From: Neofusicoccum parvum
Taxonomy: Eukaryota > Ascomycota > Dothideomycetes > Botryosphaeriales > Botryosphaeriaceae
Direction of reading: 5' to 3'
NCBI GenBank assembly: GCA_020912385.1
Contig: CP087208.1
Location: 1,922,001 to 1,986,000 of the forward strand
Length of the DNA: 64,000 nt
The notes beneath the pieces were generated by a model that saw only the letters and a list, made by a program, of their open reading frames with translations, made no database searches and was not told the DNA's origin. This document shows, piece after piece, positions 35,466 to 46,715 of this stretch. The stretch's first letter is position 1. Each line of letters starts with the position of its first letter. The position numbers were made by a program, and so were the translations under genes.

Positions 35466-36750
35466 TTTGGACCATAGAGGCGCTTCGCTGCACTGAGGAG
35501 TGTTGGTCAGAAAGAGGGCCACAGTCAGAGGAAGGATCAAAAAAGTGCGGCAGCAGTAGTCATGGTCAGAATAGAAAAGACTGCTGAAGGAGGCGTCCGC
35601 CATGCCGAGAGCGCCCCACGCGGTATAAAGCAGCTTCAGCTTTGCGCTGACGCTTTTTGCCTCCGGTCGCGAACACAGATCGGCGACAACCTGCGGGCGT
35701 AATCTGGCCGGCAGGACTCTGGATCGCCGCCACCTCCCGGCTGATAGGTCATCTTCAACTCAAGCATGCGCTCGATGCGCTCGGGGGACCCGCTTCCAGA
35801 GCCAAAGTGAGATGAGACATGCTTCTCTCCGCTCTCTGAAGCACGAATGGTTGTACAATGCTAGTGCGAGGTCATGTCAGCGGCTGCTGACGGAGTAGCA
35901 GATGCAAGTGCGGCGCTGCTCCAATCAGAGCTGTGCGACCTGCGGAGAGGCGCGTGATAGGCGTTTTCGTCCTGGGGGCCAAGCGACTGGCTATTGTTAG
36001 GCCGACAAGAGGGTGGGGAAGTGGGTGGTATTGCAGCGGTGGAGGTTGGGTCGATAAAAATAGCTTCAGCGCGTAACGGCGTCACGTGCTTGAGCTATCC
36101 ACGATAACGCTTTTCGGGCCAAGCAGTCCCTATGTATAGTCAACTCGACAAGCATACATATTGCCTGTATGCAACCCGAGATATTTTCTCGCTGTTGTTG
36201 CGTCTTCGCGACCGTTGCCTTCCTGCCTGCTGGCTGCAAAGTACGGAACCGGTTAGCGAGATGCGGAACCGTGTCCAACGTCAGAGCAAATATAGCTGCC
36301 ATTCATTAAGCCTCCCAGCCAGTAACCTCTATCCTCCTAATCCCCGTTTTCTAAGATACAGCAAATCCTCTTCGACCCCATCTACAATGCTGATGGAATT
36401 TCCTGCAGCCTGTGCAGAGGACGCGCACGCCCGATGATTTTCAACATATGTTTCGTCCTCTAGTGGAATGACGCGTATGGCGTCGTCGTCAAGCTAAGAT
36501 CAGCGACCAGAGTAAGCTTACAAGGCTTAGCATGCTGTTTCCCGACAACAATCCGGCTGCAATCGTGCCCTCGGCGTAGTACAGTTGTATGTCGATCACA
36601 AGATAAAGCTGGAGGCATTTCTCCACAGCCTCCGTGTGGTGCTTGACGTAGAAAGCAACTGTGGCTGTACAGCTGTTGATCTTCAAGTGTTGTGCAAGAC
36701 AAGTGGATTGCAAGAATGATGTGCATCATCCTGGTGACGATCGGAGAGGA
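35466..36750. other. Intergenic region upstream of the pepsin-like gene
   Basis: About 1.3 kb holding the promoter of the pepsin-like gene and the 3' flank of the CAF-1 gene. Only short ORFs without recognisable products. Confidence 0.5.
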
Positions 36751-38767
36751 TCATGTATCCAGAAGAATCCAGCGCTTCTCATTAGCAGAGGGTCCAACAC
36801 GCTTTGCGACAAGAGGGAGCGTATTCGCTATGGCGTCCTTGGGAATTTTGGGGAATCTAAGTCGTGTTAGTTGATGTGCAGGAGGTACGTTGTCTGAGAC
36901 ATACTGCTTCTTGAGGGCTTCGATTAAGGCAATCTTCGTGAGATCACTGTCTTTGATAGCCGCCTTGAATTCCACCATGAGATCCTCAGGAATCGTCCGC
37001 TTTGGGGGTTTCGGAGCCCCAGCAGTGCCATTGATGGCCTTGGCAGAAGAAAGCTTAGCACCGCCCAAGCTAGCGCCATTTTCTGGACGAGCGTGTAGTG
37101 GTAATCTCGGAGGATGCATCCTTCCGAACGGGTCCTTGGCTGCTGCGGTCAATGCTGGCTGAGACTCAGGCTCCCAGTAAGCTGTAGAGAAAGGGTCTAT
37201 TGTCGTGGGTTGGGGTTCGAGGAGGGTTCCCATCTTGTACTCCGAGAACGTCATGTTGGCGTCAGCCAACCCATCAGGTTTCCGCAGCACTCCTTTGTTG
37301 TCTTCCCAGCAGAGACCACTGCACACGGGTTCTAAGTCCCCAGTTATGAGACGGCGTTTGTTGTGTGCCACATCGTCGTCATCATCCTCAAGGAAGTCCT
37401 CAAGATCCTCTGCGCCCTCACTCTCAACATCATCCTCGTCATCTGCATCCAAATCTTCTCCTTCTTCCGCATCTTCCCACTCGTACTCCGAGTCATAGTC
37501 GTAGTTGGCTTCTGGTAGGCTCTTTGAGAAAGGATTGATAGCCATTTTGCGAGACTCTTGATACGACTGGACTTTCGTGAAAGTACCACAGTAGGGCGGG
37601 CGGACATCCTCTGTAAAATGAATGTACTTCATGGGAACCGTCTTAAGAGTCTCAAGAAGTTCACGCATGTTGCGTTCCGAAGACTCCTCTGTAAGATCCA
37701 CGGGTTGGTCTGACGATCCCTGTAAACGACCCACAATATCCCTAACGCGTGGGAACTTCAGACCCCTCTTCCCCTGTTCCGCAAGAGGAATTTTGAGCAA
37801 GGTGTTGATATCCCGCTTCTCGAGAAGTTCCAACACCTGTTGCTTGGCATTCTCTGAGCCGGAAGTGGCAACCTGGTCCAACTTCGCAACTGCAGCCTCC
37901 CTGTCTGCAGCGCTTCGATCTGCCCAATACTGAGTCTCCGGAGCTAGAACCTCGTGTGTCTTTTTCTGGTATGGCAGAAATGTCTGCTCGTAGTCCGAGG
38001 CCTGAGCCTTTTTCTGGGGCGAGGTAGGCTTGGAAGGACTAGGAATGACTTCGCTCGGCTCAGCGGAGACCGATTGCCGGCTGCGAGCGGGCTCGGTGTT
38101 GCCCGTGTTCATGGTGAACCATTTGTTGAGCTTGGGCTGAGCCTAAAGACGGATAGACAGGTCAGCGGAGCCCGGGAAGTGGAAAGAACACGCCTACCTT
38201 CTTCTTCTTCTCTTCTTCCTCGGCCTTCTTCTGCTTCTCTGCTTCCCTCTCACGCTTTTTCGCTTCCTTCTCTTCGTTCTTCTTTTTCAGCTCCTCCTCC
38301 TTGGCCTTCTTAACCTCTTCGCGGGCCTTCTTTGTCTCTTCCTTCTGGCGCTGCTCTTCTTGCTTCTTCTCCTCGCGGGCCTTGGCCTTAGCCTCCTTCT
38401 CAAGACGCTGCTGCTCCTTCTCGATGCGTTGCTGTTCCTTCTCCTGGGGAGTGAACTTCCTCCGCTTTGCTGTTGATGCACCTGCGGTCAAGGAATTAGT
38501 TGTGGCGGCAGCGGTAGGGTTGGCGGTAGCAGCGTCAGGATTATTGGGCGCGGAAGACCCATTGACGCCAGGAACACTGCGGTGAGGCAGCGGACTTTCG
38601 TCGGCTGAGGCGATCGATTTCGGACTCGACAGTTCGGAGCTACCAGGGGAGCTACGCGGATCTTTGACGGGAGTGGCTTGAACGTCGGGCATAGGTTCCA
38701 CGTCGTCATCGTCCGGTGCCGGCCGCTTGCGCGAAGGAGAGGCGCGCTTCTGAGGAGTCCCGGCCAT
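36751..38767 (-). CDS. RLF2: Chromatin assembly factor 1, large subunit (p150/Cac1)
   Basis: Large subunit of CAF-1, the PCNA-linked chaperone that deposits H3-H4 on newly replicated DNA. Exons on the minus strand: 38767-38198 and 38142-36751, giving 653 aa. The start MAGTPQKR was preferred to an upstream in-frame ATG because the extra 105 residues overlap the SPO11 promoter and look non-coding. Order of parts: a disordered N-terminus, a KER charged helix of alternating Lys/Glu/Arg (about residues 120-190), then QPKLNKWF at 192-199, a PIP-like box immediately after the intron. Next come the conserved middle region, a strongly acidic ED stretch (DDEDD... EDDDDD, about residues 405-450) and a C-terminal winged-helix region (DLTKIALIEALKKQYVS). 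The domain order matches Cac1/p150. It shares a short divergent promoter with SPO11. Confidence 0.9.
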
Positions 38768-39031
38768 TGTGACGGCCGTGGCTTGCGGCTGAGGAGGACA
38801 CGCGAAGGCACAAAGGGTGAGGGTCGTCGGGGGTCGTCGGTGGGTTGGCGAGGCGGAGGTTGCTGTTGCGTTTGGCGGTTTGGATGCTGGGCGGAGGGCA
38901 AGCGCGCCTACGCGACGCGTCGCCCGCTTTCTGGCCTTGGCGCGTCGCGCGAGCAAGAGCCCCGTTCCCGCCGCAGATCTCCATCCCCGCCAATTCACCT
39001 CTCCCCGCCCGCTGCGGCGCTCGCATCGGCC
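38768..39031. promoter_or_regulatory. Divergent CAF-1 / SPO11 promoter
   Basis: Only 264 bp separate the two start codons. The GC-rich centre contains the palindrome GACGCGTC (38914-38921), an exact MluI cell-cycle box core (ACGCGT). In yeasts such boxes recruit MBF to G1/S genes, which would suit a replication-coupled chaperone. Regulation here is inferred from the motif alone. Confidence 0.55.
38915..38920. promoter_or_regulatory. Candidate MCB element (ACGCGT)
   Basis: Exact ACGCGT within an 8-bp palindrome, 148 bp upstream of the CAF-1 start and 112 bp upstream of the SPO11 start. A related GGCGCGTCGCGCG follows about 20 bp on. Confidence 0.45.
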
Positions 39032-40688
39032 ATGGACTTCGATGACGAGGAGATGCTCTTTGACGCCGATTCTATCCAACACTCATCACAGGAGCCACTG
39101 ACAGATGCAGCTGATGCCTTTTGGGTGTTCACTGACAACACTCAGGATGCCTCACCTGCTCAGCACTTAATCATAGGCAGCACTACTCCGGCCGACTCAG
39201 AGTCGCAGTGGGACGAAGAAAATCTATTTGCTGCTATAGAGGAGCTGTCTCCGCAGGAACTGCTGGCTTCCAATGATGCTCGAATCACTTCTCATGCCTA
39301 TCGCAAGGAACGCGTGATATCACGTATCGAATCTGTCTTCGAATCCATGCTAGATGTACTTCTCGAAGAGGAGCGCTCTCTTACTATAGTGCTGAAATCA
39401 CGATCCACAACAGCCAACAGCGATCATCCCGGAAAACTGGTGTGCTTCCCAGGAAAGACAGCCGATGAAGCGTGGAGGTTCAGTATGTGCCCTGCAAGCA
39501 AACTAATGTGACCTGAACTCATATCTGCAGCTGTCTTGATCCGCATTCTGGAGATCATTCATGAAGCTCTTGTCACGGATTGTGTGATTTCCAAGAGGTA
39601 CACCTTCATTCTTGTCTTACTATTCTTGAAGCAACTCCGTTCCCGAGGCATAGAAATCACTGCGTCGAAACTCACGTCAATACAGGGAAATTTACTACCG
39701 ACATCCAGCTCTCTTCCGCAACCAACTACTTGTCGATCGATATATAGACGATATAGCCTTCACCTTCGGAGCGTCTCGGTCTTTGCTCAATGTTGTATGT
39801 CTCAAACCGAGCAAACATCTTGGATGATGGTAACGATTTCACAGACTGCAGCTGCAAAGGGCCTCGTGGCTGGTAACTTGACCATATTGAAAGCCAATAG
39901 CATACAAGTGCAAAGCTTCGATGACCCTGCAGGCCAACTTATACCACGACTAGATGAGGGCGACAAGATTCAAACAGCGGCGAAGTGGATACTGGTGGTT
40001 GAGAAAGAGGTAGGCGACACGGTCCCATCGGTCATCTCATTCTCACAACATGCCAGGCGAGCTTCCGCTCCATTGCTGCATCGGGTTTATGGGAAGCCCT
40101 GAGGCATGACGGCATCATGATCACGGTAAGAACACGGTTCGAGTCGCAGGTTACTCATAATCATCTAGTATTTGCCCAGTCTACTCATTATCCATGTAGG
40201 GAAAGGGTTACCCGGATCTGTCCACTCGAATTTTTCTGCACAAGCTGAGCACTGCAACCACGATGGACTACTTCTACGTGCCGATCTACGCTCTCGTCGA
40301 CTTGGACCCAGACGGTTTGAGCATAATGTGCACCTACAAGTACGGGTCAAAGCCTTTGGCGCACGAAGGAGACTGGACAAGAGTGCCCGATCTCGAGTGG
40401 CTCGGCGTCAGAAGTATTGAAGCATTCGCAACAGGGAACATCGAGAACAGTGGATTAATGGCTGCCAGCGTCCACCAAAACGAAGGTCTCCTTCATTTGA
40501 CTCTCCGAGACCGCAGAAAGGCTACAGGGATGCTCAGCAAACAATTCGTCAACGAAGGCGGCCTCAATCACGAATTGAAGCGGGAACTTCAAGTCATGCT
40601 GATGCTCAACATGAAGGCAGAGATCGAAATACTGGAATCAAGAGATGGCGGCCTGGCCAGTTGGCTCATGGAACGCCTCAACACCTAA
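39032..40688 (+). CDS. SPO11: SPO11, meiotic double-strand-break transesterase (Topo VI A family)
   Basis: Catalytic subunit that makes meiotic double-strand breaks. Exons: 39032-39482, 39531-39597, 39686-39794, 39845-40009, 40057-40125, 40200-40688, giving 449 aa. All junctions restore one frame. The winged-helix part holds the active-site tyrosine in KREIYYRHP (Tyr176/Tyr177; the EIYY spans the second intron). It is followed by VDRYIDDIAFTFGASRSLLNV and TAAAKGLVAG. The Toprim metal-binding residues are visible: Glu in WILVVEKEASF and the DLDPDGLSI motif. The C-terminus ends ASWLMERLNT. The N-terminal ~100 residues are acidic and poorly conserved, as usual. Five introns in a 1.35-kb coding region are more than in neighbouring genes. 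Intact, so the organism probably has or recently had a sexual cycle (inference). Confidence 0.95.
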
Positions 40689-42544
40689 GGTTCAGTTTGC
40701 TCCAGAAACTTTTGCGTCGCGATCGTGAAATGTTTGTGGGCTTAACTGCAACGCGAACCACTTATGTATTTGAATTACTGCACTTATGGAACGGGCTCTA
40801 TCGTCGTGGATGGGTGTGTTTACTTGGGTTGGGAGATCGACCAAGATACAGCACTGCGTCCTACTAAGAATACCGACCTACGAACGGACCTCCTCATACT
40901 GAGCTGGTTCATGATTGGTTTCTTCGACGAGGCCGTCTAGCGCTTATGCAAAAGTTGACTCAACATACGGCCTTCTGCAGCAAACCATTTTTGCGTACCA
41001 CAGCCGAGCCTGCCCACGCAATACCACGGATGGGGTACCCCACCGGAACGTGCTTCCGCCGATTTGTATCACCTTTATCGCCTTGAGTCCCGAGACTCTG
41101 TTTTTTTGTGTTCCTTCGCTCTGACGCAGAGCCTTTACTTTCAGTCTCTCACTGGATGTCCACCTGCCGTGCGGTAGAAGACATCCTCCCGTTCCTTTCC
41201 CGGCCATTGCTGCCATCAAGATTTGAAAGGCGAGAAACATGTTTGCTCATTCCAAGAGACAGCTCCACCAGGTCTCCGCGCGTTCATTCTTTTTCTATTT
41301 AAATACGGGCTGCGTCAAGGAAAGAGCGGCATCAGCATTCCTCGCAACGCAATCTGCCTTCTGTTGCGTCTTTCCACACCTGTTCTTTACACAATCATCC
41401 TGAAAGTCATCACCTCGCATTATCCTCAAACCTGACAATGGTCTCTCAAAAGGAAATGACGGCGCTTATTGTCCCTGCCGAAAGGATGCACTCTCACCGT
41501 AACACGTTGCCCAGGCCGACTCCATACTCTTATTGTCCGCTGGGGGTATCCTCCACTGCCCCACGGTACTGTCCAATCATTTCGCCGACGCCGCACTCCT
41601 TCAGAGAGTGTGACAGACCCTCCCGTCAACTCTCACGCGAAGACACCCCTTCTCCGCCACCTCAACCCCCACCAAGTCCGGTTGGAATGAGCTTCAGCCA
41701 TGTTTCCACAGTTGAATGCATTCTAGGTATGTGGATTGGGTTCTCGGATATAGTCAGGAAATTAACGTCGGAGTAGGAACGCTTGAATGTGACCGGACGA
41801 TATAATCCAGTACAATCACACGTAAGCTCTTCCGACAATTCCAGACCTTATAGCACTAATGTTAGCCAAGGACTTGCCTTGGGTTTAACCCAATCATGCA
41901 GACCATTTCCTACCGAATCAAGTGCCCCGAATGCTATTTTCCCTCTATGTCTTTCCGTTGCTCACACGCGGGCCTCCCCTCAATAGGCCCATCATGCCAT
42001 CTTTCGTTGGGTCTTTGTGGGCGGTCTGTTCGCTCCTTTTTTCTGTGTGTAACTGGAACATGGGCTCGAGCAAGGCTTAGCCTGTATCACAGTTTCACGA
42101 CATAGCGCAGCAGCGGCGGGGCCGCTTCGTGCTTTTTTCTCACAGGCGTCTACATCAGTTCTTCAGTTCCAAATTTACTCCTTGCATGCCCTCATTGACG
42201 TTCGCATTTCGGTGTAGTAAGCCGCCAAGCGAGCTTTGCGTCGCTTTCGCAGCTTGGCCGAAGAAAACAATGACCCCTTTCCGCCGCATCCGTATATTGT
42301 TCTTTGTTTAACCCCAGCTCAGCTATGGTCTCTCTGCAAAATCGTAGCATTCATAACCTCTCTGTCAAGTCTGCTCCCGATGTTCGACTAATGCGGCCAC
42401 GAGACCGCCTCTTACCGTGCACTTTTGTTCTTCTGTTTCTCCATAAGTCTCAGCCATCATGCCGTGGACAAATCGCTGAACCATCAGCCTTGCGCTACTC
42501 GATCTCCCTGTTCCAGTCTTGGCAATCATCTGCTGGTCTTGAGA
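40689..42544. other. Intergenic region upstream of the AIF-like gene
   Basis: About 1.85 kb, AT-richer than the coding DNA, with short ORFs only (longest 112 codons at 41438-41776). It must contain the SPO11 3' flank and the promoter of the oxidoreductase. No tRNA, repeat or recognisable regulatory motif seen. Confidence 0.5.
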
Positions 42545-43960
42545 ATGGCGCCCCAGGAAACGCTTGACATTGTCATCCTTGGCGCGTCATTTGCTGGTCT
42601 GTCAGTCGCTCACAATTTGCTCAACAATGTCTTTCCTCACCTCCAAACCTTCGATGGGGCACCCAATTATCGTGTCGTTCTGGTCGGTCCGTCAAGCCAC
42701 CTCTACTGGAATATCGCTGCGCCTCGAGCGTTGGTATCTTCCGAGCTAGTGCCCTTTGACGAAATGTTCTCGCCGGTTAAGAAAGGTTTCGAAAACTACT
42801 CTCCGGAGGAATTCATCTTCATACAAGGAACAGCCGGGCTCATTGACACGGCTACAAAGCAAGTCACCATAACGCTTGCCACCAGACCTGCCGCAGATCT
42901 GCCAGCTGCGGACCACCGTGAATCTGTTGTCAGCACCACCCCTAGCGAGAAGCCTGGTCCAAGGACGAAAGGCAGTGTCGTCAAGACACTTACGTACCAC
43001 GCTTTAATATTCGCAACTGGAAGCTCCGCAGACTCACCACTTCTCTCACTCCATGGGCCGCACGAAAAAACCTTGGCCGCCCTGGACGGGTTCCACAAGC
43101 GCCTTCGGAACGCCAACAGCATCGTGGTGGTCGGCGGCGGCGCATCAGGCGTCGAAACCGCCGGCCAGCTGGCCGTCTACTTCAACGACACACCACCAAA
43201 GCCACTCCTCGCCCGGCTAGGCCTCCGCAAGGCCCCGGATCCACTGGACAGCGACCCGCCACGCAAAATCAAAACAATCACCCTCCTCTCGGGCCACGAC
43301 CGCCTCCTCCCCAACCTCCCGCCCAAGTACGGCAAAAAGGCCGAGAAGAAGCTGAGGCACAACCACGTACATATCCTGCACAACATCCGGCTGATCGCCG
43401 CCGCGGAAGCGGCCGCCGGGCAGACGGCGTGCCACCTGAACAACGACACAACCATCACGACGGACCTGTTTGTCGGGTGCACCGGGGTCAAGCCCAACAC
43501 GTCGTTCCTGCCGTCCTCGCTGGTCGACGCGGCCGGCTACGTCCTGACGCACCCATCGACGCTCCGCGTCGAGGCCGCCGGCCCGCGAGTCTTCGCCATC
43601 GGCGACTGCGCCGCCTACAGCAAGAACTACACGGTCGACGTGTATGACGCCGTGCCCGTTGTCCTGCATAACCTGCGCAATGACCTTGTTGCCCATGAGC
43701 TGCACCTGCAGTACCCGCCCGCGGCGTCGGGGAATACGGGGCTCGCGGACGAGCTGGACAAGCTGGTCGATAAGCACTTCTCCGCGAATCCGACGGATAC
43801 ATTGCTGATGCCGTGTACGAAGAGGGGAGGGGTGGGGATCTTGTTTAACTTTCGGGTGCCGAGCGCGTTGGTGTACTTGATGAAGGGGCGCGATTACAAG
43901 GTGGGCAAGGCGAAGGGTGTGGTGGATAGGGGGATTAATCCGTACGGGATGGGGGAGTGA
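42545..43960 (+). CDS. AIF/AMID-like FAD-dependent NAD(P)H oxidoreductase
   Basis: Single-exon gene, 471 aa, of the pyridine-nucleotide disulfide reductase fold group that includes AIFM2/AMID and yeast Aif1/Ndi1-like enzymes. The start MAPQETLDIVILGASFAG was chosen because it places the FAD-binding beta-alpha-beta fold at the N-terminus (GASFAG, residues 13-18); the longer frame upstream is not needed. The second Rossmann motif is VVVGGGASGVETAG (about residues 197-210, NAD(P)H site). The late FAD motif is RVFAIGDCA (about residues 351-359). A hydrophilic insertion (residues about 125-160) lies between the first FAD half and the ATG motif (LIFATGSSADSP). No mitochondrial presequence, signal peptide or clear C-terminal membrane anchor, so cytosolic or lipid-droplet placement is possible. 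Substrate (quinone or other) unknown. Confidence 0.85.
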   Translation: MAPQETLDIVILGASFAGLSVAHNLLNNVFPHLQTFDGAPNYRVVLVGPSSHLYWNIAAPRALVSSELVPFDEMFSPVKKGFENYSPEEFIFIQGTAGLIDTATKQVTITLATRPAADLPAADHRESVVSTTPSEKPGPRTKGSVVKTLTYHALIFATGSSADSPLLSLHGPHEKTLAALDGFHKRLRNANSIVVVGGGASGVETAGQLAVYFNDTPPKPLLARLGLRKAPDPLDSDPPRKIKTITLLSGHDRLLPNLPPKYGKKAEKKLRHNHVHILHNIRLIAAAEAAAGQTACHLNNDTTITTDLFVGCTGVKPNTSFLPSSLVDAAGYVLTHPSTLRVEAAGPRVFAIGDCAAYSKNYTVDVYDAVPVVLHNLRNDLVAHELHLQYPPAASGNTGLADELDKLVDKHFSANPTDTLLMPCTKRGGVGILFNFRVPSALVYLMKGRDYKVGKAKGVVDRGINPYGMGE

Positions 43961-44636
43961 TGGGTCTGGCGAGAGTAGTTGTGGAATGTGTTCGGCGTTA
44001 CTTGGAGTCTTTGTGGCGGTTTAGACAGCTCGCGCGTACGTCCGTAGTAATATTGCAGTCGTGGTTCGTGGCTTGGAAACTCGCCGTCTACGTCCGTAGT
44101 GGCTCTCGTCCTGGTGTTGTGGTAGCTTACCCGGCGAACGCGGACCCTGAGACCTGGACAATCAGAAAAAGGTGACTTGAGGCTCCTCTCCCCGCGCGCC
44201 CTGAGATCACCTCAATAACCTTATGGGGAAGAAGCACCTCCGCAGCTTTATATCCGGGTCGTACGAGGCAGCTCCGCTCCATGTTCCCGCGCAGTCGACG
44301 GGGGTGGTGGTGCGTCCGGCGCGAGTCATTGGGCAGCGCATGTGATGGCGGGCGCTGCGGGATCCCCAGAAGAGCGGCGGCCTCGGTTGCTGCTCGGTTC
44401 CTCCGCTTGTGGGGGAGTGCACGTCTCCCTCGGACACGACACCACCATGTAAACTAATCACCTACACCCTTTCTTGTAGAATATAGACCCGCTTAGATTT
44501 CCTTCGCCTTTCCCCCCGTACTCCGCCCCCTGACCCTGCCCGAGATCTCCTAGAAACTCGCCCGCGCAACGCTCGCCTTTGTTCGGAAACCAGACGTACC
44601 TTTCCAGCTTACGGACGTACACGCGCAGCTGCCAGG
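43961..44636. other. Promoter region of the nitronate monooxygenase gene
   Basis: 676 bp between two plus-strand genes. A TTTATATCC at about 44247-44255 and several C/T-rich stretches before the start codon suggest the core promoter. No ORF of note. Confidence 0.45.
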
Positions 44637-45843
44637 ATGCCTTTCAACACCGCTCTCACGCGCAAGCTGGGGATAAAGGGTGGGTTCGGGACTCTGTGAG
44701 CTATGCGCACGAGGCTAACAGCCAGTAGTGCCCGTCGTGCAGGGTGGAATGCAGTGGGTTGGCTACGCGGAGCTCGCCAGCGCCGTCAGCAACGCCGGCG
44801 GTCTTGGAATCGTATGCGCACCCTACGCGGAGACCCGAGAAGCATGAGAAACCCCAGCTGACCGCCGTGCGACCGCAGTTGACCGCACTCACGCAGCCCA
44901 CGCCCGAAGACCTGCGCAAGGAGATCCGACGATGCAAGACGATGACGTCGAACCCGTTCGGCGTGAACCTGACGCTGCTGCCGGCGTTGGTGCCGCCGGA
45001 CTACGCTGCGTACGCGCGCGTTATTGTCGAGGAGGGCATCAATATCGTTGAGACAGCGGGCAACTCGCCGGGCCCGGTCATCAAGCAGCTGAAGGAGGCC
45101 GGCGTAATTATCCTGCACAAGTGTACCACCATCCGCCACGCCCAGGCCGCCGTCCGCCTGGGCGTCGACTTCCTGAGCATCGACGGCTTCGAGTGCGCCG
45201 GCCACGTCGGCGAGTCCGATATCACAAACTTCATCCTGCTCAGCCGCGCGCGCCAGTCGCTCAAAGTGCCGTTCATTGCGTCCGGTGGCTTTGCTGACGG
45301 CCAGGGCTTGGCGGCGGCGCTGTCGCTCGGTGCGGAGGGCATCAACATGGGCACGCGCTTCATGTGCACTGTCGAGGCACCGATCCACCAGAAGATCAAG
45401 GAGGCGATCGTGAATGCGCAGGAGACGGACACCGAGCTCGTGCTCAGGCGGTGGAGGAACACCACTCGCCTTTTCAAGAACAAGGTCGCCAGCGAGGCTG
45501 TGAAGGTTGAAAAGGAGAGCAAGGAGGGCAAGTTCGAGGAGGTCGGCCCGCTTGTCTCAGGCAAGAGGGGCAGGCAGGTGTTCTTGAACGGCGACAAGGA
45601 TTTTGGAGTAAGTGTTGACCTGAATTAAAGCTTATGCAAACTCAGGGCCTCAGCGCAATTTGCTAACCGTGTTTCCCGTTCCAGGTGTGGACAGCTGGCC
45701 AGGTCATCGGGCTGATTCATGACATCCCTACGTGCGCCGATTTGGTCAGCCGCATCGAGCGCGAGGCTGTGGAGACGCTCAACCAGGCGTCTTCGCTTTA
45801 CGTAGGTGAGGGCCAGGCGGGCGTTGGCAAGAGCAAGCTATAG
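44637..45843 (+). CDS. Nitronate monooxygenase (2-nitropropane dioxygenase family)
   Basis: FMN-dependent TIM-barrel enzyme that oxidises alkyl nitronates such as propionate 3-nitronate. Exons: 44637-44679, 44729-44811, 44879-45607, 45685-45843, giving 337 aa. The acceptor at 44728 was chosen because it gives [33 protein letters not shown], the canonical N-terminal FMN-binding segment. Further signatures: NPFGVNLTLLP, ETAGNSPGPVI, FECAGHVGE (the conserved His of the family), IASGGFADGQGLAAALSLGAEGINMGTRF (phosphate-binding loops). The last exon encodes VWTAGQVIGLIHDIPTCADLV and ends KSKL. SKL at the very C-terminus is a type 1 peroxisomal targeting signal, so peroxisomal location is likely. 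Family certain; substrate inferred. Confidence 0.93.
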
Positions 45844-46715
45844 ACGCAAGATATGTTTTTTCTCGCATGCGCGGTTCCACTATGAAACAATAGTAAGCTT
45901 TTTCCGAGTTGGCTGTTGGTTGGCTGTTGGTTGAATTCCGGCCGGTGAGACTAGATGCAGCTTGTCAAGCCACCAAAGGCGCATTGCCAAGGGCTGGACG
46001 ACAGATTTTTCAGGAAGGGCCGGCTGGGCGAGTGCGGCGTCGTTGGCGCAGCGAAACAAAGCGGCGAGGATGTTGCCACCGCGAAACTTTTGCAGGGATC
46101 GTTTCGTCAAACGGACCAGTCGGCTTGTGTTGGTGTGGGGAGCTGAAGACGGTACCTGCATCGGGGCGGGCGGTTGGACGGGAGTTGGGGCGGATCGCCA
46201 GCTGCGCCGCCGGGTAAGCAGTTGGTAGAGCGTATTTTAAGCGCCCAGACGGCACAGCACAACGGTGCCTGCAGTGGCCCTACGCGCCCCCACAATGCGC
46301 CCAACTCAGCCCGCGGCCTAGACGCCGGTTGGCTCCTCGCCCTGACTCGGCGTGATGGTTTTTCGTAGGGCGGCGCCCCTGCCGTACGTGGTTGGCACGC
46401 ACGTGGGATCCTGCCATCATACGGCGGGAGCCGGGGGCCGTCGCCCCACGCATATAGTCACTCTTTCCTTTCTGGCCGCAACCGTTTCTCGCTGCCACTC
46501 TCTCTTCGCTAACGACCCAGGTACAGCTTTGACAGCTTTGGACGTTGCAGTCACTCCTTTCCTGCACGTTCTCCCAGACTTTCCTTTCGCCAGGCTTCCG
46601 CTGCAAGCAGCTTCCACACTCCCTCCTCGTCGGCTGGCACCCAATTGTCCTTCTTGCCTTTCATTCCCTGCTTCTACGCTCCCTGGAACACGCGTTCAGT
46701 CTTCCGCGCCTCACC
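45844..46715. other. Promoter region of the expansin-like gene
   Basis: 872 bp with no supported gene. A GCATATAGTC sequence (about 46450) followed by long C/T-rich tracts up to the ATG is typical of a strongly expressed filamentous-fungal promoter and leader. Confidence 0.45.

Noticed and set aside
38768..39082. N-terminal extension of the CAF-1 frame to an upstream ATG at 39082
   Set aside because: It would run through the shared promoter and into the SPO11 coding region; ATG 38767 gives the normal start.
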